DNA of 40,439 nucleotides from Paracoccus binzhouensis (GCF_016446475.1 NZ_JAEHFP010000028.1:1-40439), one strand, 5' to 3'. Counted from the stretch's first letter, positions 7,637 through 15,267 are shown. The notes: generated by a model not told the origin, from the sequence alone. Numbers and translations: made by a program.

Positions 7637-8596
7637 ATGGCCAGAAAGGACCGCGCTCGCCCAGGCGGCGCCCGCAGCAATCTCTATGACGACATCACCG
7701 ACAAGATCATCGCCGAGCTGGAGGAAGGGCGGCTGCCCTGGGTCCAGCCCTGGGGGACGGCGGCGGCGAAGGCGCCGCTCGCCATGCCGAGGAATGCCGC
7801 GACCGCGCGGCAATATTCCGGGATCAATGTCCTCATCCTCTGGGGCGCAGTGGTCCAGCACGGCTATCCGACCCAGCATTGGCTCACCTTCCGGCAAGCA
7901 CTCTCGCTGGGCGGAAATGTCCGCAAGGGCGAGCGCGGCACCACCGTCGTCTATGCCGACCGCTTCACGCCGGAGGACGAGAAGCGCCGCGCCCAGGAGT
8001 CGGGCGAAGAAGCCAGCAGCATTCCGTTCCTGAAGCGCTTCACCGTGTTCAACGCGGCGCAATGCGAGGGCCTGCCCGAGGACATCGCCTTCGAGGCCCC
8101 GCCACCGCCGCCCGGCATGATCGAGCCGAAGGTCGAGGCGCTGATCGAGGCGACCGGGATCGATTTCCGCATCGGCGGGGATCGCGCCTTCTATGTTCCG
8201 GCGCTCGACTACGTGCAGGTGCCGCCTCCGGCCGCCTATTTCGAGCCGATCAACTGGCACAGGACGGCGCTCCACGAGATGGGGCATGCCACAGGCCATG
8301 CCTCGCGCTTGGGGCGGGATTTTTCGGGCAGCTTCGGCACGAAGAAATACGCCTTCGAGGAGCTGGTCGCCGAGATGAACGCGGCCTTCTGCTGCGCCTC
8401 GCTCGGCATCGTGCCGACCGTGCGCCACGCCGACTACATCGGCTCCTGGCTGGAGGTGCTGCGCGAGGATAACCGCGCCATCGTCCGCGCCGCTTCGCAG
8501 GCGAGCAAGGCGGCCGACTGGCTGCTGTCGCATCTGCCCGACGAGGACGGCGCTGAATCGGTTGCGGCCTCGACCGAGCGGAGGGTGGCGGCATGA
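7637..8596 (+). CDS. ArdC-like antirestriction zincin (DUF1738)
   Basis: A 319-residue protein of the ArdC/DUF1738 family. The N-terminal ssDNA-binding-type region covers about residues 15-125 (YDDITDKIIAELEEGRLPWVQPW, typical opening). A zincin metallopeptidase domain follows with the H213-E-M-G-H217 motif and a further histidine (ATGH), expected to bind zinc. ArdC proteins from conjugative plasmids bind single-stranded DNA and protect incoming DNA from host restriction. The start has GCGGAG at a good distance. It overlaps the DUF2958 gene by 4 bp (ATGA) and has the structured leader upstream, now abutting the inserted ars-chr unit. Confidence 0.88.
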   Translation: MARKDRARPGGARSNLYDDITDKIIAELEEGRLPWVQPWGTAAAKAPLAMPRNAATARQYSGINVLILWGAVVQHGYPTQHWLTFRQALSLGGNVRKGERGTTVVYADRFTPEDEKRRAQESGEEASSIPFLKRFTVFNAAQCEGLPEDIAFEAPPPPPGMIEPKVEALIEATGIDFRIGGDRAFYVPALDYVQVPPPAAYFEPINWHRTALHEMGHATGHASRLGRDFSGSFGTKKYAFEELVAEMNAAFCCASLGIVPTVRHADYIGSWLEVLREDNRAIVRAASQASKAADWLLSHLPDEDGAESVAASTERRVAA

Positions 8597-8988
8597 TCCT
8601 CCTGACCCGTACCCAGCGTGCGCAGCTCCTCGCCAATGGCCGGCAGCGCGGCGCCGATCACGTCCCCGTCGTCAAATTCTTCAATCCCTTCGGCGCGGGC
8701 GTCTGGCTCGCCACCGAGCTGGATCAGGGCGGCGACATCATGTTCGGCCTGGCCGATATCGGCTACCCCGAACTCGGCTCGTGGAGCCTGGAAGAGCTGC
8801 GTGGGGTCCGGTTGCCCTTCGGCATGGGGATCGAGCGGGATCTGCTCTTCACCGGGGATTTCCCGATCTCGGTCTGGGCGGAGGCTGCGTGGGAAACCGG
8901 CAGCATCCAGGCGGCGGAACGAGCCCTCTACCGCGCCGGTGCGGCATTCACCCGCACATCCACAGATACGGAAAGCCGGGAATCCTGA
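8593..8988 (+). CDS. DUF2958 protein
   Basis: A 131-residue protein with the DUF2958 pattern: VPVVKFFNPFGAGVWLATELD near the start, then DIMFGLADIGYPELGSWSLEEL. This family is common next to ArdC-like and ParB-like genes on plasmids and integrative elements; its biochemical role is unknown. It is soluble, without a signal peptide. Its ATG overlaps the stop of the ArdC-like gene, so the two are co-translated. The last 15 or so residues (threonine/serine/arginine-rich) may be a variable tail. Confidence 0.82.
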   Translation: MILLTRTQRAQLLANGRQRGADHVPVVKFFNPFGAGVWLATELDQGGDIMFGLADIGYPELGSWSLEELRGVRLPFGMGIERDLLFTGDFPISVWAEAAWETGSIQAAERALYRAGAAFTRTSTDTESRES

Positions 8989-9056
8989 TTTCCGGTTGCC
9001 GGCTTTGTGGCCTGGCGTCGCACTCTTCAGAGGAAGAGGGCGGCGCTTCGCTTCGT

Positions 9057-9103
9057 GACGGGTTGGAGGTCGAGAGAGTGGCTCCCGGCCGCCCGTCGCG
9101 GAG
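9057..9103 (+). promoter_or_regulatory. Two-stem structured leader, copy 2 (before the ParB-like gene)
   Basis: The outer stem is GACGGG (9057-9062) with CCCGTC (9092-9097). The inner stem is GGTCGAGAG (9068-9076) with CTCCCGGCC (9082-9090), eight of nine pairs including one G-U, around the loop AGTGG. GCGGAG (9098-9103) precedes the ATG at 9112. Inner-stem pairs differ from copy 1 while pairing is kept. Confidence 0.7.
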
Positions 9104-9111
9104 AAATCACC

Positions 9112-11262
9112 ATGGCCAAAGCTGCCAGGAAGAAGCCCGTCGCCCCGATGATCGTCTTTTCACGGGCGCGCGACATTCCGTTCAACCGGATCAGGCTGTC
9201 GGACAGCAATGTTCGCGAGGCTGACGTCGAGGCGGGTCTGGACGAACTTACCCATGACATCGACCGGCGCGAGGATCTCGTGCAGGGCCTCAACGTTCGC
9301 GCCATCCTCGACGCGGACGGCGTTGAGACCGGCGATTTCGAGACCCCGGCCGGCGGCCGCCGCTACAGGTCCATCGCGCGCCTCGTCGAAGCCGGTCGCT
9401 TCCCGGCCGATGGCCTCGTCCCCTGCATCGTCAAGAAGGCCGATGCCAAGACCTCGGCAGTCGACGACTCGCTGGCCGAGAACCTGCTGCGCCTCGCCCT
9501 GCATCCGCTCGACCAGTTCAAGGCGTTCAAGCGGATGTTCGACATGGGCATGTCGAAGGAGGAGATCGCCGACGCCTGGCGGACCACGCCGCGCTACATC
9601 ATGCAGCGCCTTCGTCTCGCGACGGTCGCGCCGGCGCTGCACGACGCCTATGCGCGGAATGAGATGACGCTGGCGATGCTGGAAGCCTTCACCGTCAATC
9701 CCGACCACGAGCGCCAGCAGCAGGTCTGGGAGCGGATCAGCACGTCGTGGCAGAAAGAGCCCTGGCACATCCGCAGCCTGCTGACCGAGACCACGGTTCC
9801 GGCTGCCGACAAGCGCGCCCGCTTCATCGGCATCGACGCCTATGAGGCGGCGGGCGGCCCGGTGCTGCGCGATCTCTTCTCCGACGAGAACGGCGGTTGG
9901 TTGCAGGACGTCACGCTGCTCGACCGCCTGGTTGACGAGAAGCTGCGCACTGTCGCCGACGAGATCGCCGGACAGGGCTGGAAGTGGATCGACGCGGCAG
10001 TCGAACTTCCCTACGGCTACGCCAACGGCCTGCGCAGGCTGGTCGGTGTGACCCAGGAGCTGACCGACGAGGAGCGCACCGCCCGCGAGGCGCTGCGCGA
10101 CGAGTATGACGAACTCGAAGCGCAGTATGCAGAAGCCGACGACCTGCCCGATGAGATCGACCAGCGGCTCGGGGAGATCGAAGCCGAGTTGGAAGGCTTC
10201 GAGAACCGGCCCGTCACCTTCGCGCCGGAAGACATCGCCCGTGCCGGTGTTTTCGTCAGCATCGACCGCGATGGCGAGTTGATCGTCAGTCCCGGTTATG
10301 TCCGCCCCGAGGACGAACAACCCGAGAGCGTCGATGGTGAGGATGCGGGCGAAGGTGCCGACCCGTCCGATCCCGATGCGGTGCAGCGCGCGGTTATCAC
10401 CGTCGGCGGCGAGCCGGTCCCGGACGGCGATGAAGAGGAGGACGATGCCGTCAAGCCGCTGCCCGAGCGGCTGGTGACCGACCTGACCGCCTGGCGGACG
10501 CTGGCGTTGCGCAATGCGCTTGCCGAGAATCCGCGCGTCGCCATGACGGCGCTGCTGCACAAGCTGGTTCTCGATACTTTCGAGCGCACCGCCACCTCGG
10601 GAACCAGCCTCTATGCCGCCGTGCGTCACATCTATCTTCCCACGGATGCGACCGGGCTCGCTGACAGCGCCGCCGCGAAGATGATCGACGAGCGCGCGGA
10701 CGCCTGGCGGGGCGACATCCCCGCTGGCGATGACGACCGGCTCTGGGACTGGATCGACGGTCTCGACGATGCCAGCCGCCTGGCGCTGCTCGCCCATTGC
10801 GTCAGTTTCGGGGTCAACGCGCTTTACGAGCGGCCCAACCCCTATTCGGGGAATGGCATCTCGCAGCACGGTCTCGACCGCCGCATGGCCGAGGCCGAAC
10901 GGCTGGCACAGGCCACCGGCCTCGATCTCGTCGAAGCGGGCTGGAGGCCCACGGTCGAGAACTACCTGGGTCGCGTGACCAAGACCCGCATCATCGAGGC
11001 GGTGCGCGAGGGCGCCGGCGATCGCGCGGCCGATCTCATCGCGCATCTCAAGAAGGGCGATATGGCGAAGGAGGCCGAACGGCTCCTGGCCGATACCGGC
11101 TGGCTGCCGGAGCCGCTGCGCCCCGCCATCGAGGCGCAGGCCGTGGATGGCGCGACCGATCAGGACGAGGACAGCGTGGCGCTGCCCGACTTCCTCGCCG
11201 GTGGCCATGAGGACACGGCCGAGGCCGCCGACGATCCAGAGGCCCTCGTCGCCGCCGAGTGA
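9112..11262 (+). CDS. Large ParB/RepB/Spo0J-like protein
   Basis: A 716-residue protein with an N-terminal ParB/sulfiredoxin domain (about residues 18-125; ParB box GGRRYRSI at 81-88; AENLLR at 122-127) and an HTH region (about 135-190, GMSKEEIADAWRTTPRYIMQRLRLA). Then come a long acidic linker (about 330-450) and a C-terminal domain I do not recognise. True partition ParB proteins have about 300 residues, so this is the long accessory type often found beside ArdC-like genes. Such proteins may act as ParB-fold nucleases or DNA-binding accessory factors; no parA is nearby. The ATG at 9112 is chosen for its GCGGAG site and the structured leader; an upstream in-frame extension lacks both. Confidence 0.85.
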   Translation: MAKAARKKPVAPMIVFSRARDIPFNRIRLSDSNVREADVEAGLDELTHDIDRREDLVQGLNVRAILDADGVETGDFETPAGGRRYRSIARLVEAGRFPADGLVPCIVKKADAKTSAVDDSLAENLLRLALHPLDQFKAFKRMFDMGMSKEEIADAWRTTPRYIMQRLRLATVAPALHDAYARNEMTLAMLEAFTVNPDHERQQQVWERISTSWQKEPWHIRSLLTETTVPAADKRARFIGIDAYEAAGGPVLRDLFSDENGGWLQDVTLLDRLVDEKLRTVADEIAGQGWKWIDAAVELPYGYANGLRRLVGVTQELTDEERTAREALRDEYDELEAQYAEADDLPDEIDQRLGEIEAELEGFENRPVTFAPEDIARAGVFVSIDRDGELIVSPGYVRPEDEQPESVDGEDAGEGADPSDPDAVQRAVITVGGEPVPDGDEEEDDAVKPLPERLVTDLTAWRTLALRNALAENPRVAMTALLHKLVLDTFERTATSGTSLYAAVRHIYLPTDATGLADSAAAKMIDERADAWRGDIPAGDDDRLWDWIDGLDDASRLALLAHCVSFGVNALYERPNPYSGNGISQHGLDRRMAEAERLAQATGLDLVEAGWRPTVENYLGRVTKTRIIEAVREGAGDRAADLIAHLKKGDMAKEAERLLADTGWLPEPLRPAIEAQAVDGATDQDEDSVALPDFLAGGHEDTAEAADDPEALVAAE

Positions 11263-11271
11263 CGCGCAGCA

Positions 11272-11295
11272 GCGGGGCGGCCTCCGCCGCCCCGC
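11272..11295 (+). terminator. GC hairpin after the ParB-like gene
   Basis: GCGGGGCGGC (11272-11281) and GCCGCCCCGC (11286-11295) form a perfect 10-bp stem with loop CTCC, just after the stop. No T-run follows, so it may be a weak terminator or an RNA-stabilising end. Confidence 0.5.
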
Positions 11296-11316
11296 ATTCC
11301 ATCCCTTCCATCTGAA

Positions 11317-11353
11317 GGCCCGGCATCTCGCCGGGCCGCTTTCGTTTCAGGAG
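11317..11353 (+). promoter_or_regulatory. Hairpin-TTTCAGGAG leader, copy 1
   Basis: GGCCCGGC (11317-11324) pairs with GCCGGGCC (11330-11337), followed by CGTTTCAGGAG and the ATG at 11361. The same arrangement recurs at 11860 and 15268. Confidence 0.65.
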
Positions 11354-11360
11354 CAAGATC

Positions 11361-11837
11361 ATGTCCGCTTCCCTCATTTTCGACATTGCGCCTCTCGGCT
11401 CGCTCGTGGCCTATAGCGACGGCCAGCCGAAACCGCCCGCACGTTTCACCAAGAAGCTCGCCGCGTGGAAATCCCGCAACGGGGCCGGTCGCCTCGTGCG
11501 CAAGGAACCGGGCCGCGAGCGCCCGACCTACACGACGCCGCCGTCCTTCACCCTGCATGAGGGTGATTTCGGCGAAGGCGGCATCATTCTTATCACCGTC
11601 ATGCGCAGCTACGGCATCGACAGCGATCTGAGCTTCCGGGTGATCGAACGCCCGAAGATCGGTCAAGTCCGCGTTGTGCAGGATGTCGGAGAGAACGTCG
11701 AATTGCTGCACCTCGCGGAGAACCACGAGGCGGCCGAACTCTGGCTAGCCAGGAACGGCTACACCCGCGCGCGCCTCGAGGAGATCACCGCCGACGAGGC
11801 AGGCGCCGACGCCGTCGAGGGTCGAGCTGCCGCGTGA
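11361..11837 (+). CDS. Conserved-type hypothetical protein
   Basis: A 158-residue soluble protein that I cannot assign. It begins with a short hydrophobic strand (SASLIFDIAPLGSLVAYSDG), has a basic patch (KKLAAWKSRNGAGRLVRKEPGRER, about residues 31-54), a central beta-like region and an acidic, alanine-rich end. The start is fixed by TTTCAGGAG eight bases upstream. It overlaps the reading frame start region of the next gene only in its 3' flank, with the next leader hairpin immediately behind its stop. The context (ParB-like and ArdC-like genes upstream, small unknown genes downstream) points to an element-maintenance or anti-defence role, which is inference only. Confidence 0.75.
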   Translation: MSASLIFDIAPLGSLVAYSDGQPKPPARFTKKLAAWKSRNGAGRLVRKEPGRERPTYTTPPSFTLHEGDFGEGGIILITVMRSYGIDSDLSFRVIERPKIGQVRVVQDVGENVELLHLAENHEAAELWLARNGYTRARLEEITADEAGADAVEGRAAA

Positions 11838-11859
11838 CGTTCGCCGATCCCGTTCATCC

Positions 11860-11902
11860 GGCCCGCTTGTCCCGTAACGGCGGGCCTTCTTCGTTTCAGG
11901 AG
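11860..11902 (+). promoter_or_regulatory. Hairpin-TTTCAGGAG leader, copy 2
   Basis: GGCCCGC (11860-11866) pairs with GCGGGCC (11880-11886), followed by TTCTTCGTTTCAGGAG and the ATG at 11909. Confidence 0.62.
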
Positions 11903-11908
11903 AACACA

Positions 11909-12175
11909 ATGGCCATTCCCGATCCCGTTCGAACGAACTTCGACACTCTGCTTCGTGCTGCCGATGACGGCAATCTCGCCCTTATGGAATGCCTCGACGC
12001 CGCGACCCGTGAGACACGCTATGTCCTGTGCGCGGTCGGCCGCGACGGGGGTGATTACGTCTTCACGCCGTTCGGCCATCTCGCAAGCGGCAACCCCTAT
12101 GACGCCTATCTGCCGCCGGATCCCGACGATCCTGCCGGCTTTGTCGAGAAGGCCGAAGATGGGGGCGCATCATGA
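11909..12175 (+). CDS. Small hypothetical protein (DUF6117-like)
   Basis: An 88-residue acidic protein beginning MAIPDPVRTNFDTLLRAA and containing CAVGRDGGDYVFTPFGHLA. From memory this resembles DUF6117 proteins of alphaproteobacterial mobile elements; the match is not verified. The ATG at 11909 follows TTTCAGGAG; a longer frame to 11834 has no ribosome site and would run through the leader hairpin. Its stop overlaps the next ATG (TCATGATGA), so the two are translationally coupled. Function unknown. Confidence 0.75.
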   Translation: MAIPDPVRTNFDTLLRAADDGNLALMECLDAATRETRYVLCAVGRDGGDYVFTPFGHLASGNPYDAYLPPDPDDPAGFVEKAEDGGAS

Positions 12176-12468
12176 TGACGGTCGATGAAATCTTCGCCGA
12201 TGACCGCCGCAATCCGCCATCGGAGCGCTCGCTTCCCTGGGAGGAAACCCGCAACGGCGTCACCGTCATCGTGGAACCGAAACCGCATTGGGCCGAGGAC
12301 ATGCGCGCCTTCCGGCTCGATGCCCGCGAATACTGCCGCTATGCCGACTGGACGGCCCATGGCGCCCGGACGCGCTTTTTCGGTCATATCGACACCTCCG
12401 GCGACGATGTGATGATGAAGGCCCGCGCCATGATCGCCCGCGAAATCGCCGATGGGTTCTGGGACTGA
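12172..12468 (+). CDS. Small hypothetical protein
   Basis: A 98-residue soluble acidic protein (MMTVDEIFADDRRNPPSERS at the start, MIAREIADGFWD at the end). It is coupled by overlap to the preceding gene and so probably belongs to the same functional unit. I recognise no domain. The coding character is supported by balanced composition and the overlap, which shadow frames here lack. Confidence 0.72.
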   Translation: MMTVDEIFADDRRNPPSERSLPWEETRNGVTVIVEPKPHWAEDMRAFRLDAREYCRYADWTAHGARTRFFGHIDTSGDDVMMKARAMIAREIADGFWD

Positions 12469-12529
12469 CCGGCCCTGAAAGCCGAACCTTGCACACGGGG
12501 CTATCGGGTATCGCTGCACAAGCAGCGAT

Positions 12530-12657
12530 GGATCGAGTTCGAGCTTCACCATTGCGGCAACTCCTTGGTGTTGTGGGGGCAACGGGTTCCGTCCCCGGCC
12601 TGAAACACACCCTGAATATCCGCCGGCAACGAGGCTGGCGCAGCAAAGCATCTGCGA
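12530..12657 (-). pseudogene. Degenerate inverted copy of the small gene at 12893
   Basis: Read on the minus strand, this stretch matches the plus-strand gene at 12893-13057 in blocks. A 23-bp identical block lies at 12530-12552 against 13025-13047, a CAGGCCGGGGACGG block encodes FQAGDG, and there is an upstream GCCAGCCTCG block. The reading frame changes before the MVKLELDP block, so the copy is broken. The two copies face away from each other across about 470 bp. The rest of the gap 12469-12892 holds only RNA-like hairpins. Confidence 0.5.
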
Positions 12658-12773
12658 CGGGTTTCCGGCACCGGCTCGACGCAAAGCACCATCCCCCGCT
12701 TCCATTCGCTAACCTTGGTCCGACCGTCTCTTTGCATTCAACCCTGGTGGGGTCGGCTTACGCGCGCGTGCCG

Positions 12774-12881
12774 CCCTCGGGGATTCGGAAAGAATCCGAA
12801 CGCCCGAGGGTGATTGCAGATCCGGTCAGACACTTCGGGCGCCTGTCGCGCGGGGGATGGTCCCCCGCCTCCAAAGACAGG
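12774..12881 (+). promoter_or_regulatory. Two strong hairpins before the 54-residue gene
   Basis: The first hairpin has CCCTCGGG (12774-12781) with CCCGAGGG (12803-12810), with an inner GGATTC/GAATCC stem. The second has the outer stem CCTGTC (12842-12847) with GACAGG (12876-12881) and the inner stem GCGGGGGA (12850-12857) with TCCCCCGC (12861-12868), loop TGG. The outer stem of the second covers part of the AGGAG ribosome site, so folding could lower translation of the gene at 12893. Confidence 0.55.
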
Positions 12882-12892
12882 AGCCGGAACCC

Positions 12893-13057
12893 ATGTCCTA
12901 CGCAGATGCCACCGCTTTCGCCGCCAGCCTCGCCACCACGCTGATGGTCGTGATCGTCGTGTTCCAGGCCGGGGACGGCACCCACGGCGCCATGCCCGCC
13001 GACGAGTTCGACGGCGACGAAGAGATGGTGAAGCTCGAACTCGATCCCTTCGGCTGA
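12893..13057 (+). CDS. 54-residue hypothetical protein
   Basis: A very small protein with a hydrophobic stretch (ATTLMVVIVVFQA, residues 14-26) followed by a glycine/acid-rich tail ending MVKLELDPFG. The ATG at 12893 follows an AGGAG site. A longer frame back to 12857 would start inside the leader hairpin and is unlikely. Evidence that it is real: a second, decayed copy exists in inverted orientation at 12530-12657, with protein-level blocks (FQAGDGT, MVKLELDP) kept. It may be a small membrane-associated peptide; function unknown. Confidence 0.55.
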   Translation: MSYADATAFAASLATTLMVVIVVFQAGDGTHGAMPADEFDGDEEMVKLELDPFG

Positions 13058-13111
13058 GGCGCGAAAGCGCCTCCGCCCGACGGCCCGGCCCGCGTCAGGC
13101 GCAGCCGGGCC
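13056..13111 (+). terminator. Tandem hairpins after the 54-residue gene
   Basis: GAGGCGC-GAAA-GCGCCTC (13056-13073) overlaps the stop codon and has a stable GAAA tetraloop. A second hairpin, GGCCCGGC (13082-13089) with GCCGGGCC (13104-13111), repeats the stem seen in the TTTCAGGAG leaders but lacks that tail. Confidence 0.5.
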
Positions 13112-13267
13112 TTGTGCCATGCGCAGGCTGCGCATCGCCAGCGGCGGTGCCGAGGCCTCGCCTCGGCTGTGGAAAGGGAGAGTTGGGCCGGGATCGGGGC
13201 GAGCCTGGCGGAAGGAGAGGAGAGCGCCGCCGGGCCATATCATCCCGCTCTCCTGGAGGATCATCCA

Positions 13268-13756
13268 ATGACCGATACCGACAAACCAGCCACGCCGGAA
13301 TTCGACATGGCCGCCAGCGTCGCGCGCTTCTTCGCCGAGCGCGATGAGCGCAACCGTCGCGCTGAAGCGGTCCGTCCCGACAACAAGACGGCGCTGTTCG
13401 ATGCGCTGGCCGCCGCAGGCATCACTCTCGTGACCGTCACCTTCGACGGTTCTGGCGACAGCGGCCAGATCGAGGACATCACCGCGCAATCGGACGACCG
13501 GACCGTGGACCTGCCGCAGGGCGAGATCACCATTGCCACGGTGGCATGGGGAACCGACAAGGTGACCGCAATCTCAATGGGCGTTGAGGCGGCCATCGAA
13601 CAGCTCGCCTATGACTTCCTCTCGGAAACCCATGGCGGCTGGGAGAACAATGATGGCGCCTATGGCGAGTTCAGCTTCGATGTGGCGGCGCGCACCATCA
13701 CGCTCGACTACAACGAGCGCTACACCGCCACCGAATTCTACAGTCACGAGTTCTGA
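13268..13756 (+). CDS. Hypothetical protein (DUF6878-like)
   Basis: A 162-residue acidic soluble protein. The first 45 residues are helical (MAASVARFFAERDERNRRAEAV); the rest alternates as in a beta-rich fold with conserved-looking blocks ITLVTVTFDGSGDSGQIEDI and HGGWENNDGAYGEFSFDV. From memory this resembles DUF6878 proteins of alphaproteobacterial plasmids. The ATG at 13268 is preceded by CTGGAGGA; the open frame extends to 13112 but through a structured leader. The leader (13171-13267) contains the stem CCTGGCGG/CCGCCGGG around a purine-rich loop. The next gene starts 10 bp downstream, so the two form an operon. Confidence 0.78.
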   Translation: MTDTDKPATPEFDMAASVARFFAERDERNRRAEAVRPDNKTALFDALAAAGITLVTVTFDGSGDSGQIEDITAQSDDRTVDLPQGEITIATVAWGTDKVTAISMGVEAAIEQLAYDFLSETHGGWENNDGAYGEFSFDVAARTITLDYNERYTATEFYSHEF

Positions 13757-13766
13757 GGGGGCGGAA

Positions 13767-14147
13767 ATGGCACATCCCTATCATCATGCGCTCTCGTCGG
13801 TGAAGAAATGGGGCGGCACGGTCGAGGATTACTTGCCCATCCATAGCTGGTTCGATGCCAGCAAGGAGATCCTGGCCGATTTTCGTCATCGCGCGCTTCG
13901 CCACCATGCCGAGGGTATCTTCATGGCCGAGAGCATTTTCGGGGCGACGATCACCCTGTCCACCGGCAGGGTGATCCCGACCCGATGGGTCGGGGAGCAG
14001 CATGTCCGCGAGGATCTGGGCCGTATCCCGTCCTTCGCCGATTGGGCGCGGGCAATCCACCCGGCGCCTTGGATGGGGCGGACGCAGCGGATCGAGGCGG
14101 AGGTCGATCCGCATTGCGTCAATGGCCGACTTCAGGAAGAAGTCTGA
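13767..14147 (+). CDS. Hypothetical protein (DUF6915-like)
   Basis: A 126-residue histidine- and tryptophan-rich protein beginning MAHPYHHALSSVKKWGGTVEDYLPIHSWFD, a pattern I associate with DUF6915 proteins of mobile elements. It also contains HHAEGIFMAESIFGATITLSTGRVIPTRWVGEQHV. It starts 10 bp after the previous stop behind GGGGCGG. No catalytic motif is recognised, though the clustered histidines could bind metal. Function unknown; the family seems restricted to accessory DNA. Confidence 0.78.
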   Translation: MAHPYHHALSSVKKWGGTVEDYLPIHSWFDASKEILADFRHRALRHHAEGIFMAESIFGATITLSTGRVIPTRWVGEQHVREDLGRIPSFADWARAIHPAPWMGRTQRIEAEVDPHCVNGRLQEEV

Positions 14148-14186
14148 GCAGTCGCGTCAGCCTCCCCCTTATGAAAGCCTCTTGCC

Positions 14187-14555
14187 ATGCTCAGCCATAT
14201 CGTCATCTCCGTCCTGCTCTGCACGGCTTCCTGCGAACCGGCGGAAATCCGCGTCTGGGACGGTGACTCGATCCGGCTGGGTATGGGACAGCAGTCCGAA
14301 GCTGTTCGGATATTCAACATCGACGCTCCCGAAATGGAGGGCCGCTGCATCCATGAAACCGACCTTGCCCGGCAAGCGAAGATCAGGCTGGCGGAAATCC
14401 TGCAAGGTCGGCGGGTCGAAATCCTGCGTCAGGGGACCGACCGCTATGGCCGGACCCTGGCGGCGATACGCGTCGAAGGCCGCGATGTCGGCGATATTCT
14501 CGTCGATGAAGGGCTGGCGAGAACCTGGGCCGGGCGGCGTGAGCCCTGGTGCTGA
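14187..14555 (+). CDS. Exported thermonuclease (SNase-like)
   Basis: A 122-residue staphylococcal-nuclease-fold protein. A short N-terminal hydrophobic segment ending around TASCEP suggests export or a lipoprotein-like anchor. Active-site equivalents are visible: D25 in WDGDS, R41, D46 and E49 in RIFNIDAPE, and R89 in DRYGR. SNase enzymes cleave DNA and RNA using calcium. Plasmid-borne exported SNases of this type are frequent near conjugation genes, where they may act on DNA at the envelope; that role is inferred. It is slightly short for the family but keeps all catalytic positions. Confidence 0.85.
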   Translation: MLSHIVISVLLCTASCEPAEIRVWDGDSIRLGMGQQSEAVRIFNIDAPEMEGRCIHETDLARQAKIRLAEILQGRRVEILRQGTDRYGRTLAAIRVEGRDVGDILVDEGLARTWAGRREPWC

Positions 14556-14560
14556 TCGCC

Positions 14561-14590
14561 GGATCGTCCCGCCGAGGTGCGGGACGATCC
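14561..14590 (+). terminator. Hairpin after the thermonuclease gene
   Basis: GGATCGTCCCG (14561-14571) and CGGGACGATCC (14580-14590) form a perfect 11-bp stem five bases after the stop. No T-run follows. Confidence 0.55.
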
Positions 14591-14611
14591 ACCGTCGGGA
14601 CGGGAAAGTAA

Positions 14612-14686
14612 GAGTGCGGGCCGGTTGGCCGTGACGGATTGTGAGGCGGGAGAGGGGCTTCCGCCGTCCGTCGCGGAGCATTCCCC
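14612..14686 (+). promoter_or_regulatory. Two-stem structured leader, copy 3
   Basis: The outer stem is GACGGA (14633-14638) with TCCGTC (14667-14672): both partners of the last pair have changed relative to copies 1 and 2. The inner stem is GGCGGGAG (14645-14652) with CTTCCGCC (14658-14665), around the loop AGGGG. GCGGAG (14673-14678) leads to the ATG at 14687. The upstream block GAGTGCGG at 14612 is also shared with copy 1. Confidence 0.72.
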
Positions 14687-15244
14687 ATGAGCCTTTCCCA
14701 CCACACCACTTTCGCCTCGATCGGCGAAATTGTCGCGCGACAGATCCTGCCCCGGCTGCGTCATGCCCAGAAGCTGCCGCTGCGCATCTCCTGCATCGGT
14801 ATCGCCAGCGATGACGAAAGCGATGACGTCGGCGGCTTCGACCGCACGCTCGTCATCGGCCAGTGCCAATCCCCCGAAGAGGCGCTGATCATCGCCAGCC
14901 AGCGCGTTGCGCGCGGTGATTTCCGCGTTGGACAGGGCGATGCGCTGCGCTTTCGCCCCCGCGTCATGGTCATTCAGGACAACGAACTGGGCCTTGTCCT
15001 TGCCGGTGAGGTCCGGGCCGGGATCGTGCTCTGGCAGCATCCGGTCGCCTCCGACGCCGAGGCTCGCCGCACCGTCACGGAGGCCAGCCGTCTGCGGGGC
15101 ATGGCCTTCACGGCATCCGGGCGCGGCGATGCGGTATCGGCTCGTGATCTCCGCCACCGCGCCAGCCTGCTCGAGGCGCGGCTGGTCGATCCCTTCTGGC
15201 GCGAGACGACTGCCGATCTGCTGCGGCTGCCACAAGCTGCCTGA
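14687..15244 (+). CDS. Hypothetical protein
   Basis: A 185-residue soluble protein, mixed alpha/beta, without recognised domain. Notable stretches are PLRISCIGIASDDESDD (an acidic cluster near residue 45) and VMVIQDNELGLVLAGEVRAGIVLW. It is the third gene carrying the two-stem leader, which links it in regulation to the ArdC-like and ParB-like genes. This shared control, rather than sequence, is the best clue to its role, perhaps early expression after transfer. Confidence 0.72.
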   Translation: MSLSHHTTFASIGEIVARQILPRLRHAQKLPLRISCIGIASDDESDDVGGFDRTLVIGQCQSPEEALIIASQRVARGDFRVGQGDALRFRPRVMVIQDNELGLVLAGEVRAGIVLWQHPVASDAEARRTVTEASRLRGMAFTASGRGDAVSARDLRHRASLLEARLVDPFWRETTADLLRLPQAA

Positions 15245-15267
15245 CCTGTCGCCCCTTTCCATCCACT

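Noticed and set aside
9160..11208. 682-codon open frame on the minus strand
   Set aside because: It lies wholly antisense to the ParB-like gene, is rich in Arg/Gly/Ala with no domain, and follows from GC-rich third positions.
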